A program made the position numbers and the translations under genes. Positions 46,061-57,260 of a stretch of DNA of 64,000 bases are shown piece by piece. The stretch is from positions 1,178,001 through 1,242,000 of the forward strand of contig JAKCOZ010000039.1 in assembly GCA_022605955.1 (NCBI GenBank), in the 5' to 3' direction. Source of the stretch: Rallus limicola (Eukaryota; Chordata; Aves; Gruiformes; Rallidae). The notes beneath the pieces were generated by a model. It was not told where the DNA came from. It worked only from the letters and a program-made list of their open reading frames with translations, and did not search any database. Position 1 is the first letter of the stretch. The number at the start of each line of letters is the position of its first letter.

Positions 46061-47524
46061 TACTGAGTGGAAGCAGCCTTTGATTTTGTGTCAGTTATTA
46101 CTTTTCACCAATGTTTGCATTTGATCAGACACAACAATAATGAATGTACTTATCCACAGTGTGTTGGAAGGGTAAAGCACTAATTAAACATAGGGCAACT
46201 ATAACAGGATTTATCAATAGCCAGCTGAAGTGTTCAGCTAACTAACGTGCCTACGCTCAACATCTAAAAGGCAACCAGGCATATGGGCTGGATGTGCCCA
46301 AATCGACAAGGACTGCAGTTCAGCTTTTCTTTCTTCACAGCATAGGCTAAAGTGTAATAAATTGGTTACTGGTGTCAGCAAACGTCAGTCCGTATTACCA
46401 ATTGACAGGATCTGTTACTCAGCCTTTGTCTTAGAGGATATCTGTTGCCATCTACAGGAGAAGTGCAAGTAAAAAAAAGATCTTCCCATGGTTCTACTGG
46501 CTGTAAGAAACAATAGCCATCAAGCTTTTGACCAGCAAGACTTTTTCAAAGAGGTGCGCTTACTTAACACATGTTGAAAGAAAACCTGAATCATGACACA
46601 CAATTTTCCAAGTGTGAAAATGGCTCAGATGTACCTAAAAATATTTTTAGTAGGAAAATACTACAGCTGTGTGTATGTTCATATAATGTCTGAAAATGCA
46701 CCCATTGCCCTTAGGGTATAAAGTAGACATATATGCATATATCAGGGTTATTATGTTTGAGTACTGTATATGTATGTATGTTTTCCTCATTCACCATGCA
46801 GATCCATCTGTTACTGTCATCATCTCCTTTGCCTGAGTTATACTGTGTCCCCTCCCTACAAAGCTTCACTTTCAAAATATGTCAAAGGAACTTCATTTAT
46901 CTTCTGTTTATTTTCATCGGAGTTAGTACAAATTATTTTTACCCTTAAAATTTGAATAAAAGGGAGATCTTTCTTCATTGCTGATGCATGAAAACTTGCA
47001 GCAGGGATGAGATTATTTTTGTCAATTGGTTTCTGATAAATGGAGCACTTCAGGTTTTTCTTTATTTGTATGTTCAACCAGAAAATAAATTTTTTCGTAC
47101 CCCTGCATTTCCACAACTATTTTACAGTAAAGGTGAAGCGAGCGAGTTCTGAAAAGTTCCCTAAACAAGAGTGGTCTCTAATAATTAATATGATAAAATA
47201 GACAGAGCCAGGATTTTTATACAGGAATTGCTCAAGCCTATCAATTGACTGAAGGTAAAAATACATTTATCTTTTAGTCCATACAATATAATATGGAACT
47301 TTAGTCCTGCACAAGAATTCCATAGATTGGTTTTCTATATGTTTGTCATTCTTAACATAATTTTATAAGGCTGTTTTGTCAATAGGATTAAAAAAATAAT
47401 CTGTTACTATAAAAAATCTCCCCACCTTCTATCTTTACTTTGTTGGTTTTGTTTGGTTGGTTGCTTGGTTTTTAATTAGAACATCCTCAAGGTTAGTGAA
47501 ATATATGTATTTCAAGAGTAGCAA
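46061..47524. other. Unique AT-rich non-coding DNA
   Basis: No gene or repeat is recognised. Confidence 0.5.
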
Positions 47525-48520
47525 TGTTAACTGATACTAGGTACAGCCACCTCCTCCAGCCCCAGGGACCCAAGGTCTCTGCCCTGTCCAGGGTCATGGA
47601 TGCTGCTTTCTCCTTTGCAGGTTCAACCAGTAGCAAAGCTGAGCATATCTCCCAGAGACACAGACACAGAAACAAACAGAGGACACAGAGATGACTGGTC
47701 TGACAGCTGGTCATACAAACAGGGTGCTGCCCCCAGCAACTCCCATATCCAGGATTCACACCAGACATGGGCACAAGTCAGCCACACCCCCTCCTCCTGT
47801 TGGGCTGGCAAGGGCAGAAAGTCACTAGTGCAGCATACACATCACACTTCACACTCTCCAGGTTCACAAGCACATTTATGGATTCCCTGAGCATCAGCAC
47901 TCTGCCTGAATCCTGTTCCCTTCTTACCAACCCAAAGGTCCCTGACTCCCTGGTTGATCCAGCTGAGTGCACAACTGCAAACACAGCACTCACACACTTG
48001 ACCCACAGGCACCCCATACTAATGGGTCCTCCTGAATACCAGAACAAAGGCTGTCCTACCTGATACCCTGTCCTGGACCAGGGACATCCTACTCACTGGC
48101 TGCTCAGGGTAGGGTGATCAAGCGCTGGGTCTGTTTTACATGTGACTGTCCCCTTTTATACCCCTTTCTCTCAACCCTTTCTTTGTTCATCCCTGATCCA
48201 CTTGCCCTGCATGTTTCCCAACCAGCTGGCATAGTCCAGATGATCCCTTCTAATACCCAGGACCATCAGGTTTGCATCATCATCAAAGTTCCAGTTTGTC
48301 TGCAGCTTCTTTATAGCCCATTTGTTGCCTTGACTGACCAAGCTTGTTTCTTGTCTTTGTCTCCATTACATTCCCCTGTCAGGTCTGTTTTTCTGTATAT
48401 TTTGTTTCTGGTTTCCCCCTTTTCCTTAGTTTCTCATTTGACAAGGTCTCTGATCAGATAACCTTGCTGCAAGACTGCAAGACACACTCCCACATTCCCT
48501 CAAATCCACATCAATTAACA
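47525..48520 (-). mobile_element. Unclassified LTR-like block (tentative)
   Basis: A stretch visibly richer in C (G on the other strand) than its surroundings, with sharp edges in composition. The candidate ends TGTTAA (47525-47530) and TTAACA (48515-48520) are inverted. On the minus strand a strong TATA box (GGGGTATAAAAGGGG, core 48154-48160) lies about 360 bases from the candidate 5' end, a spacing typical of U3. A CAG/GTAGG donor-like motif follows at about 48055-48062. I found no TSD and no AATAAA. Alternatives are another repeat class or a genuine unique promoter. Open frames of 60-115 codons on both strands show nothing recognisable. Confidence 0.4.
48154..48160 (-). promoter_or_regulatory. 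TATA box on minus strand
   Basis: The minus strand reads GGGGTATAAAAGGGG, a consensus TATA box with GC-rich flanks. Confidence 0.5.
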
Positions 48521-49482
48521 TGACAAACTAGGTCTGACTCTCTCCATTATCATTTATCAGTCAGGTTTGTGTGTAGATACGTTCTTGTTTAGGGCTTCCT
48601 CCTTTTCTTATTACCTCCTTTTGCATTGAAAAGACACCCTTAAATGACCTGATGGTTTCTCCTTCCACATAACCCTACAGGCAATAGCTGGAAAAATATA
48701 CCTTTAGCAGTAGGGCTGCTGTGATCATATAGGTCTAGAGACATGGTGAGGGCAGGTCAGTTGTACCTATTGTTAAAATAACTGATGTAGTTGAAAAATC
48801 AGAATATCTCCTGGGCAACTCTTCTTATTTAATGGAAATCAATTGTGTCTCAGCAACAAATGTATATTTTCCAACCTATTTTCACAGATTCAACAGGGAA
48901 TTTTCCCTCTCAAACCTAATAATCAAATTCCATTGATTCCTGTGCTGGTTTTATGCATCCATGCTGTAGAATACACTGACCACCTCCAGGAAAAAAATAC
49001 AGGGGAAAACAAGCAACCCCCCTAAAACAGAATAAACTTTTATGGGCAAATAAAAAAGAACACATGTATCTGAAACGTGCTTATCTAAATTAATGTACCA
49101 ATGCTTTATACATTATGCCCAGACAGCTGCCCAGAGTACCCTTAGAGCTAATATGCAGACATAGGTTTCTTTGGAATAAATTCAGATATTTCATTTCATC
49201 CTAAAATGGTCATAGGTCATGTGAAATAGTTTGTGGTGTTTACCATTCTCCAGAGGCTCTAGTAGTTGTTTGCGTTTCTTTCAAATGATCGATTCAAATC
49301 TAGATCTTTACACTGTAGGCATTTTAGAAAGTTATTTGAATTGCACTCCCAAAACTATGGGAATAATATGTTTTCAAAAAGCATCAGCTGAACTTTTGAC
49401 TTCTCAGCTCTGATTTTGAAAGGAAAAAGAATGTCTTCAAAAGACAAGCACGACTACAAAAACTCACACAAAGTTACACAAA
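48521..49482. other. Unique non-coding DNA
   Basis: No gene or repeat is recognised. Confidence 0.5.
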
Positions 49483-50060
49483 CCAGTAGGGGCTGTATCA
49501 GAAATAGTGTGACCAGCAGGTCTAGGGAGGTGATTGTGCTGTACTCAGCATTGGTGAGGCTGCACCTCGAGTGCTGTGTCCAGTTCTGGGCTCCGCAACA
49601 TAAGAAGGACATTGAGGTCTTCAAGTGAGCCCAGAGAAGGGCAACCAGGATGGTGAAAGGGCTGGAGGGCAAATCCTATGAGGAGCAGCTGAGGGAGCTG
49701 GGGATGTTTAGCCTGGAGAAGAGGAGGCTGAGGGGAGACCTTATCACCACCTACAACTACCTGAAAGGAGGTTGTGGAGAGGCGGGCAGTGGTCTCTTCA
49801 GCCAGGTGACAGGAAATAGGACAAGGAGAAATGGCACAAAGCTGTGCCAGGGCAGGGTCAGATTAGATGTTAGAAAAAAAAAATCACTGAAAGAGTTGTC
49901 AGGGCCTGGAACAGGCTGCCTAAGGAGGTGGTTGACTCACCATCCCTGGATGAGTTTAAAAAAAGGGTAGGACAGGTACTTACGGAAATGGTTTAGGATA
50001 GGACAGGAACAGTTGGACTCCACGATCTTAAAGGTCTTTTCCAACCTTGTGATTCTGTGA
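49483..50060 (+). mobile_element. CR1 LINE, 5'-truncated, plus strand
   Basis: Starts near GTAGGGGCTGTATCAGAAAT and runs through the CR1 3' coding region: a CAGTTCTGGGCTCC block, then GAGCAGCTGAGGGAGCTGGG and a GGAGAAGAGGAGGCTGAGGG block. It ends in the 3' UTR with CTTTTCCAACCTTGTGATTC and TGTGA. The 106-codon frame at 49650-49970 is the decayed C-terminal end of ORF2 plus 3' UTR. Confidence 0.93.
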
Positions 50061-50330
50061 AAAGACCTATGGATATCATCTTTTCCAATCTTCCTGGTAA
50101 AGCAGGATCATCTAGAGCAGATTGCATAGGATCATGTCCAGGTGAATTATCTCCAGAGAAGGAGACTACACAACATCTCTGGGCAGCCTGTTTCTGTGCT
50201 TTGTCACCCACAAAGTAAAGAACTGTTTTCTCATGTTCAGGTGGAACTTCCTGTGTTTCAGTTTATGCCTGTTGCCCTTTGTCCTGTCCCTGGGCACCAC
50301 TCGGAAAAATCTGGCCCCATTGAGTCATAT
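50061..50330 (-). mobile_element. CR1 LINE fragment, minus strand, tail to tail with the previous one
   Basis: The plus strand reads ATATCATCTTTTCCAATCTTC, then CATCTAGAGCAGATTGCATA, a TCTCCAGAGAAGGAGACTAC block and a GGCAGCCTGTTTCTGTGCTT block, the reverse complement of the CR1 3' region. It abuts the 3' end of the plus-strand CR1 with no spacer, and its own last bases are missing. Confidence 0.88.
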
Positions 50331-51636
50331 GAATAGAGAAAGCTAGAAATAATTCTTTTGCAGTTTGTATTGTGTCTCCCAACCATTTTCCATACCTTTT
50401 CCCTGTGCTCCATGTGTGACAATTGCTTGTCCATTTTTTGTAAATTGGAATTAATGACTTTATTTGTTTTCTTTCATTAATATCACCTTCTGCACCCTAC
50501 TTATCAATATTTTTTGCCCTTACAAGATTTATTTTTTTCCCATGACTGTATCAGTTACTCTAGACTCTCTGACCCATGGATGTTTGGCAGCTAATATGAA
50601 TCTTACCTAAAATAATGCTCTGCTTCCAAATACCATAAAGCAGGAATCACTCCTAGGCCTGATATTTTTAAAGCAATGGAGAAAAATTATCTGGATTAAA
50701 AGAAAAACCTGGGAAAAATTCCCCAGAAGAAACTATTATTGAGGTCAAATTTGATAGGTATTAATGCAAGACCTGTAAGCTGGTCAGAAAGAAGTATAAA
50801 TAAGAAACTCTAATGTTTTATACTGGAGGGAGATATGCCAAGATGGGAGGAAGACACAGTGGTGATCTACAGAATGAATCTTGGATCAGTCCAGTGTAAA
50901 GATTTATTCATACCTTTGGTGAAGGACTCCAGAATAGATTTCCAGTGTTTGCAGATTTCAGAGTTGTGAGTACTGAGGGAAGCAGAGCAAGATGACCTTG
51001 TAAACTAGAATCACAGATAGAGTATTAGGCCAAAGTACTGGTGCAAGGAGAAAAGCCAAGTATTTAGAAACTAAACCCAGGAGCCTCTAAAATAAACTAG
51101 ATGACATAACTGAAAGCAAATGACACAGTAGTTAAGGTTTACTTGCAAATTAATTTCCACTCTCCACATCTGAGCAAATACAATTTCTAGGCCAGGGTTT
51201 GTAAAGTGTGAGGGATCACTATATACCTACATACTATGTTCTCTGTGACAAGAGGATGCTGGATCCTGTTGTTCAAGAGGTATTTTCCAAGTCTAAGGCC
51301 TTCTCAGAGACAGAGGAACCTGAAAACCTATGCAAGTCCTTCCGAAAAATGTCTAGCACCTCTATTTGAATTTATGAGATACAATAGAGACACGATAATA
51401 CTAATTTGTTAATGGAAACTATGGTTCTATTTCAAACATTTTAACAATGTGTGCCATGTGTTCCAATACAGGCTATATGACATGATCTTTAATACTCTTA
51501 ATATCAAAACAACAAAACAAAAAACCTTCCCATTTTTCTTTATTAGTATGTCTTTCCATTTACTAAATTTTGTGCCATATTTGCTGTACTGAATCTAATC
51601 ACTTCAAGGATGTAATACTTTTTTTTTTTTTTAAAG
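50331..51636. other. Unique non-coding DNA
   Basis: No gene or repeat is recognised. A T-run at 51620-51633 precedes the next CR1. Confidence 0.5.
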
Positions 51637-52056
51637 GACCTGGATCATCTCCCCTACGAGGAAAAGCTGAATGAACTGGGGGTGTTCAACCTTGAGAACA
51701 AAAAAAAACTGCAAGGGGATCTTATTGATGTTTATAAATATTTTGTGTGGGAGACAGAGGGAAATAGCCAGCCTTTTTTCAGTGGTCTGTGGGGACAGGA
51801 CAAGGGGCAATGGCCACAAGTTGGAGCACAGGAAGTTCCACACCAATATATGGAAGAACTTTTACACAGTGAGGGTGACAGAGCCCTGGCACAGGCTGCC
51901 CAGGGGAGTTGTGGAGTCTCCTTCTCTGGAGATATTCCAGACCCATCTGGACGCCTCCCTGTGCAATATGAGCTAGGGAGCTGCTTTGGCAGGGGGGTTG
52001 GACCCAATGATCTCTGGAGATCCCTTCCAACCCTGGTAATTCTGTGATTCTGTGAA
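51637..52056 (+). mobile_element. CR1 LINE 3' end, plus strand
   Basis: Blocks GACCTGGATCATCTCCCC, GGACAGGACAAGGGGCAATG, CTGGCACAGGCTGCCCAGGG and CTTCTCTGGAGATATTCCAG are followed by CCTTCCAACCCTGGTAATTC and two TTCTGTGA repeats, the canonical CR1 terminus. Frames of 71-121 codons are ORF2/3' UTR remnants. Confidence 0.94.
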
Positions 52057-52379
52057 AATGCTTTACTGGTGGTATAAATTATGGGTTCCTACTCAACCTT
52101 AGTAGAAGTTCAACTATCTATTTGAAAAAGTATTGTATATCTAGTTCAGTACTGCTAATTATGTTCATGTCTGAGTCTATATCTAGACAAACTTCTTCAG
52201 ATCATGTCCTAAAATAATGTTGAGTATAAAAATAAGTTTCTGGATATTATTTTTCTTTATAACAGAAACTTAAAGGGAATCAAGTTCATTACAAAAAATA
52301 TATCAAATGCATAGCTTGTCTCCATAGTTGAGTGCACAAAAGGGAGGAATGTCTCTTGGGAGGAAATGGGTCCAGAGCA
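52057..52379. other. Unique spacer between two CR1 pieces
   Basis: No feature is recognised. Confidence 0.5.
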
Positions 52380-52662
52380 TGGTGATTAGTGGCATGAACT
52401 ATAATTGGAGGCCAGAAAACTGTGCTGTATCCCAGGGGTAAAGACAAGATCCAATCCTATTCAACATCCCAATTAGTGATCTAGATGACAGGGCAGAGTG
52501 TACCCTCAGCGAGTTTGTTGATGACACAAAACCGTGAAGAGTGTCGGATACACCAGAGGGTCATTCTGACATCCAGATTGACCCGAACAGGCTGGAGAAA
52601 TGGATGACAGAAACCTCATGGAGTTCAACAAGGGGAAGAGTATCATTCAGGTAAATAAAATC
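52380..52662 (+). pseudogene. CR1 ORF2 reverse-transcriptase fragment, decayed
   Basis: The sequence follows CR1 ORF2 across the end of the reverse-transcriptase domain: TGTATCCCAGGGGTAAAGAC, CCTATTCAACATCCCAATTA, GTGATCTAGATGACAGGGCA. The codons at 52511-52531 read Glu-Phe-Val-Asp-Asp-Thr-Lys, the YXDD-type catalytic block with its two aspartates intact. AACAGGCTGGAGAAATGGAT and GAGTTCAACAAGGGGAAGAG follow. Frameshifts and stops break the frame. It lacks the 3' end, so it is an isolated internal piece rather than a standard 5'-truncated insertion. It lies in the same direction as the CR1 at 51637-52056 but carries a more upstream part, so the two are probably separate or rearranged insertions. 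Confidence 0.85.
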
Positions 52663-52956
52663 TCCAGTAACACTAGTTCTGTTCTTAAGATTGAATCTGT
52701 GTTGTAGGGATTATAACAGCTGAATTAGAATACTGCAACTGGGTGTTTCCCTGTAAATAATTTGGAAATGCTGAAGGAGGTCTATCTAAACATACTTTAG
52801 GAAACAAGCTCTGAAATCATCAGAAACATATGTGCAGTTAGATTTACCTAGTTTTATGTTGTGAAGCACATTTATTTGAAATCTTGCTATATTGGGATTC
52901 CTCATTTTGTTCCATAAACAGAAAAATGTGATTCACTGTTTACCCATTCTATGGTT

Positions 52957-52995
52957 AATATATATATATATATATATATAAATATATATATATAA
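52957..52995 (+). repeat. (TA)n microsatellite
   Basis: About 18 TA units with one A insertion near 52981. Confidence 0.95.
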
Positions 52996-54669
52996 AAGGG
53001 CATCAACTTAAAGACCTGATGTTATTTCCCTGAAAAGTGTTCTGACATTAGTCCCACTGATTGAGGTTGTGCAGCACAAACAGGCCCCAAATAGCTTGTC
53101 CCAAAAGCACATGTTTAATATACATATACAATATAATGCTAAACATGTCAGTACCATTAAAAGGTTATGCACAAATTAAACATCTTAAAGTGATTAGAGT
53201 GCAACTGTAAAACATTCTGGGTGCCGTAAAGTGCAGTAATTTAATACAGTTTCAGTTCCAGAGAGAAAATATATGGAACACACCTCAGAAAAGATAGTCT
53301 ACTAGCTTAATGAAATATGAATAAGGTAGAAGTAATTAAGTAGCAGCTCAGTAGGACAATTCCCATGCTTGAGAGATCACCAGTATGGTCTAACAAGATC
53401 TATAGCTGAACATTTACTGATTTAAATACTGTTGGACTTCTCAGTGTTTCACCTAAACTGACTGTGAGAAACATGATTCCTGAGGTATAATATTAATGTC
53501 AAGTAACCTTTGGGATTAAAATGCTTTTAGTAGAGCTCCTTGAAAACTGCTGTGCTAAAAATTATGAAGACTTTTAATAACTTGATAAGTAGAAACTTTA
53601 TTTGCAGCTTTACCATAAAAGTTGCATCTTTGTTCCAGTTACCGTGTCTCAACACATGGAGGTTGACTTAGTTGGTCAACAGCATAAAAGCCTCCCTAGC
53701 CAAAGTGGAAAAGGTGTCATCATATAAGATCCAGCAAAACTCTCAATGAAACCTAAGCATATCTTTATACACTTTGCTAAATCATAGATTAACTTGCCTA
53801 CTTCTAGCAATGAATGTTGGTCCTTTTAAATTAAAAATATGTAAGCTAAAATATTTTTATGGTCTTCTCTATTGTGTTTCCTATTAGTCTGAGCTTCTTA
53901 AATAGTATTTGTCCTTTTTTATTCTTCTACTCCCCTGTTTTTCTAGTTTCCTTTATTTAGAGTAATTTAGGGTTTTTTTTTCTGTAAACACTCACTGACT
54001 TTAACGGTAAAGCTAGAGTAATGGGATGTCTTAGCTGTGATGGAACTGAAGCATGTATTTGAATGATCCAGACTCACCAGGCTATTGCAACGCCCCCATC
54101 TATGGTGAATGGATTCCTTAAACCTCATTTTAGTCAAGGACAATCTAAAGCTCTACTCACCTGCCCACATTTAAGTACCTGGTGCCACTTGATATGCCAT
54201 GCAATACCCATGTGAACATATAGATGGCAGACATATATTGCCTAAGACCTCTGGGAAACTTGCACTGGTCTGGACTGGCAGCTGCTGGCTGGGTTGGATA
54301 CACCCAAATGGCACTAGACATATTCACATGGACAAATTAATTGAGCTACCTTGATTACTTGTAGACATCTGTATCATAAGTACCTGAGTTTGATCAAGCT
54401 AAAGCCACTATAGGAAATAATAGTTAGTAAGGATGATTTTCTCCAAAACATTGTGAGATTCACAAAGAATCTCACATAGAATACATTGGGCAAATACTTT
54501 CAAACATTTGTTATGTAGCAACCCACAGATCTCTCTGTCTCAGGCATTTTTGACATTTCTGTTTCATTCTACAAATCCACAGCTCGTGCACAGAAGATGT
54601 CATTCCAGTTGTCACGCAGCTTTCTGGCATAGCTTTATTGTTTTCACCTCTGTGTGTTAATTTTGACCC

Positions 54670-54752
54670 TATTTTCTCTTCCACTCTCCCTCCCTCCATC
54701 TTTACACTCCTTCCTCTTGTCCTCCTTTCCTTTCTTCTTCCTTCCCTGTTCA
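54670..54752 (+). repeat. Pyrimidine-rich (CCTT/CTCC) tract
   Basis: Nearly pure C/T for most of its length. The Arg/Glu/Lys-rich minus-strand frame over it is a composition artefact. Confidence 0.8.
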
Positions 54753-56559
54753 CTTCTCAGTAGTATCTGAAAAGACAGTTTCCCAAAGAGAATTATGGAG
54801 ACCATTATATAGTTTGAGGGATAATAGTAAAATGTTTTTGTTGTCTATATTGTTGATCATATTATTGCAATATTGAAGATAATTTTAATATAATTATTTT
54901 TAAAAAGCAAGAATAAGTATCTAAGTAATCTCTGTCCAGGTTTAAGAAAGCAGTAGAGACAATACTTCTGAATTTTAGTCAATGATAAATCCAATATTAA
55001 AATAATTAAAACTAGAAAGTTGGTATATTAGAAAAAAAAATAATAAAAAACAAAAAAAAAAATCTGCCCAAACTCCCCACCAACTAATATGTAAAATGCT
55101 GACAAGATTTTTTTTTTCCCTGCCAAAAATTAAGTAGTTAACAGCAAGTGATGGCATAACATCAGCCACACGACCTAGTTAGGTGCAAATTTTACTTAAA
55201 AACAAAGCTCATCGGACCCTATGATAGGATACCTGTAAAGTGTGCCCAGACCATTCAGAGGAATCAATATAAAAGCAAGAAACCTTTGGCCAGTAGAAGG
55301 AGTGTTCTGGGTTTATGAGAGGAATAAAGTAAGAGAAAACATAAGTGATGTCAGGGTACAACATAACTGAAAAATTCCATATAAACCTTAAGTGAACACA
55401 TGTCTGTGGTAATGCCCTCAGTTTTTTAAAATTGGTTCAGCCCCATTGGAAACTGGAGCTGTACTGACTGAATCCAGTAGAGAAGTCATTGTAATTATCT
55501 TCATATACAATGAATAATTGCACATGGTCCATCAGATATCTGAGAATTCCCATCATTCTGTTAATGGGGAATTCCCCTCCAACTCTTGCCTGAGGGTCTA
55601 GGGCTGCTCCCATGGTATCTCCAGACAGTATTTTGAGTTCAGTTTGGATTGGGTCTGAGCCCTAACTGAGGATCTTAACCCAATAGAGACAAAAGTACAG
55701 TGTAGATCATGATTTTGTTCTGCTAAAACCACTATTAAAAGTCATATTTGATGCTGGCAGGTCTGAGATTTAATAATGCAATTGCTGGATTTCTCTAATC
55801 TGTCATGTCTAAACAAACTAGGAAACTCCCATGTAAAAAGGAATCAGTGGAAAGTTTACAAACATCTATTTAAGTACAAAGACAGTTCCAGCTCAGAACG
55901 ATTCCAGTCTGTCTGGAGAAACACATAATTTTAAATTATTAGTTATATTATGTATTAGTACTGTGCAATTCAGACTTGAGAGGACTTTAAAACATCCCTT
56001 GCATCTAATCACAGTCATATTCATTACATCATGGTCTACATTACCGTAGAATCCTTACTCCTGCTGTCTACAGAATGCAAAACTTGCCCTAATAAAAAGC
56101 TCATCAGCATACTATGCATATGATTTTTATTTTCTGTAAGAAATACAAGAGTTTTTAATTCATTTTTTGTAATACAAGGAGTGGCAGAATTGAAATGTTA
56201 TTGAATTTCGCTTTCCTTAATAATCAAAGACGCAAAGCATAACCAGTTGTTTTGTAAGATAAAATAAGAAATATATAGATATATCTGCAAACCATCAACT
56301 TGTTTAGGCAAACACATTTCCTTTATCTGACATTTTTCAAGTTTCACATACATAAAATAGATTTGCTTGGAATTTAGTGTTGAAAGATTTCCATGAATAT
56401 AAGAAAATGTGACATAAATGCATCCAAAAGGCATACATATTGGTTGGGTAATGTGTCTTTTGTTGGTTTATTTTTTCTTTTTTGACATCCAGTAAGTATT
56501 AAAACAACCACTCCCAACAAAAAAAAGCCTGTGATTATTGTAATACTCCCAGCTGAAAT

Positions 56560-57260
56560 AATGTGTCATTCCTGGAAGATATTAGAAGTGGAGATCACTA
56601 ATTTAACATAACTATTTATATTTAGAGTAAGTGCCAGTATCCCTGCAATAATTACAGGAGATTCACCACTCTGGTTATCTAGTTGAGTCAGAAAACTGGT
56701 GCGTGTAAGGGCTCGCTTGCCTGCAGACATCCACAGGCCCCTGATATGACAAAAATGCCACTTTCTGACTGCAGTGCAGCAGAATCCTCCAGCAGCTCCG
56801 GTTTCCTTCCAGAATAGCTTCTTAACAGATGGCACCTTGTCATTGTCAATGGCTCGCCATCCCAGAGAGCCGTAAGAACTGACGCTTTTCTTTCTCTTCC
56901 TGAGATATCTAACAAAAACTAGCCAATAACGACCTCTTCCCTTTCACAGACGATTCCACCTTATGCCAGCTGATTTCTTCCAAGTCACATTGTGCCCATT
57001 CTGCCGCAAGTGCGCCAAAAGGACTTGTGCTGTTTGACAGCTAAGCCATAAACCAGATAACCGCTGTCGGTGAAAGAGAAGTAGGGGGAAAAAAAAGCAA
57101 ACTCTTCTACTTTCTGGTGCTGCTGCTGGTCATCCCGCTCAGCAGCGCGAGCTGTTTTCAGCATTCCGTCAGCCCTGCAAACATCAGTTTAGAAATTAGA
57201 GTAGACACAGCTAGCAAATAGCTTTGAATCACTTTGAGCGTAATTAAGCGCGAAGCATAG
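56560..57260. other. Unique CpG-bearing block, candidate exon or regulatory element
   Basis: Richer in CpG than the surrounding AT-rich DNA (for example the CAGCAGCGCGAGCTG and TTAAGCGCGAAGC segments), with no resemblance to the CR1 or LTR families here. On the minus strand a TTTGCAG splice-acceptor-like motif precedes a 59-codon open frame, and AATAAA (56467-56472, minus strand) lies about 500 bases further on. It could be a non-coding exon, a small coding exon or an enhancer. Confidence 0.35.
56985..57164 (-). CDS. Candidate small ORF, 59 codons, unknown function
   Basis: An ATG-to-TGA frame on the minus strand, starting at 57164. The start context has G at -3 and C at +4, a moderate Kozak context. 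The product would begin Met-Leu-Lys-Thr-Ala-Arg-Ala-Ala-Glu-Arg, continue with a polar Asp-Asp-Gln-Gln-Gln stretch (residues 11-15) and have an aromatic-rich middle (residues 22-40). I see no signal peptide, membrane segment or known motif. A splice-acceptor-like TTTGCAG ends 11 bases before the ATG, and the frame stays open from that junction, so it could be the last coding exon of a spliced gene. An in-frame TAA lies nine codons upstream of the ATG. Chance is the main alternative: a frame of this length is not rare in 64 kb. Confidence 0.2.
   Translation of the reverse strand: MLKTARAAERDDQQQHQKVEEFAFFSPYFSFTDSGYLVYGLAVKQHKSFWRTCGRMGTM

Larger units (their letters stand above)
52663..56559. 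other. Unique AT-rich non-coding DNA
   Basis: No gene is recognised. It holds an AT dinucleotide microsatellite at 52957-52995 and a pyrimidine-rich tract at about 54670-54752. Confidence 0.55.

Noticed and set aside
49650..49970. 106-codon frame that looks protein-like
   Set aside because: It is the well-known translation of the CR1 ORF2 end and 3' UTR, not a host gene.
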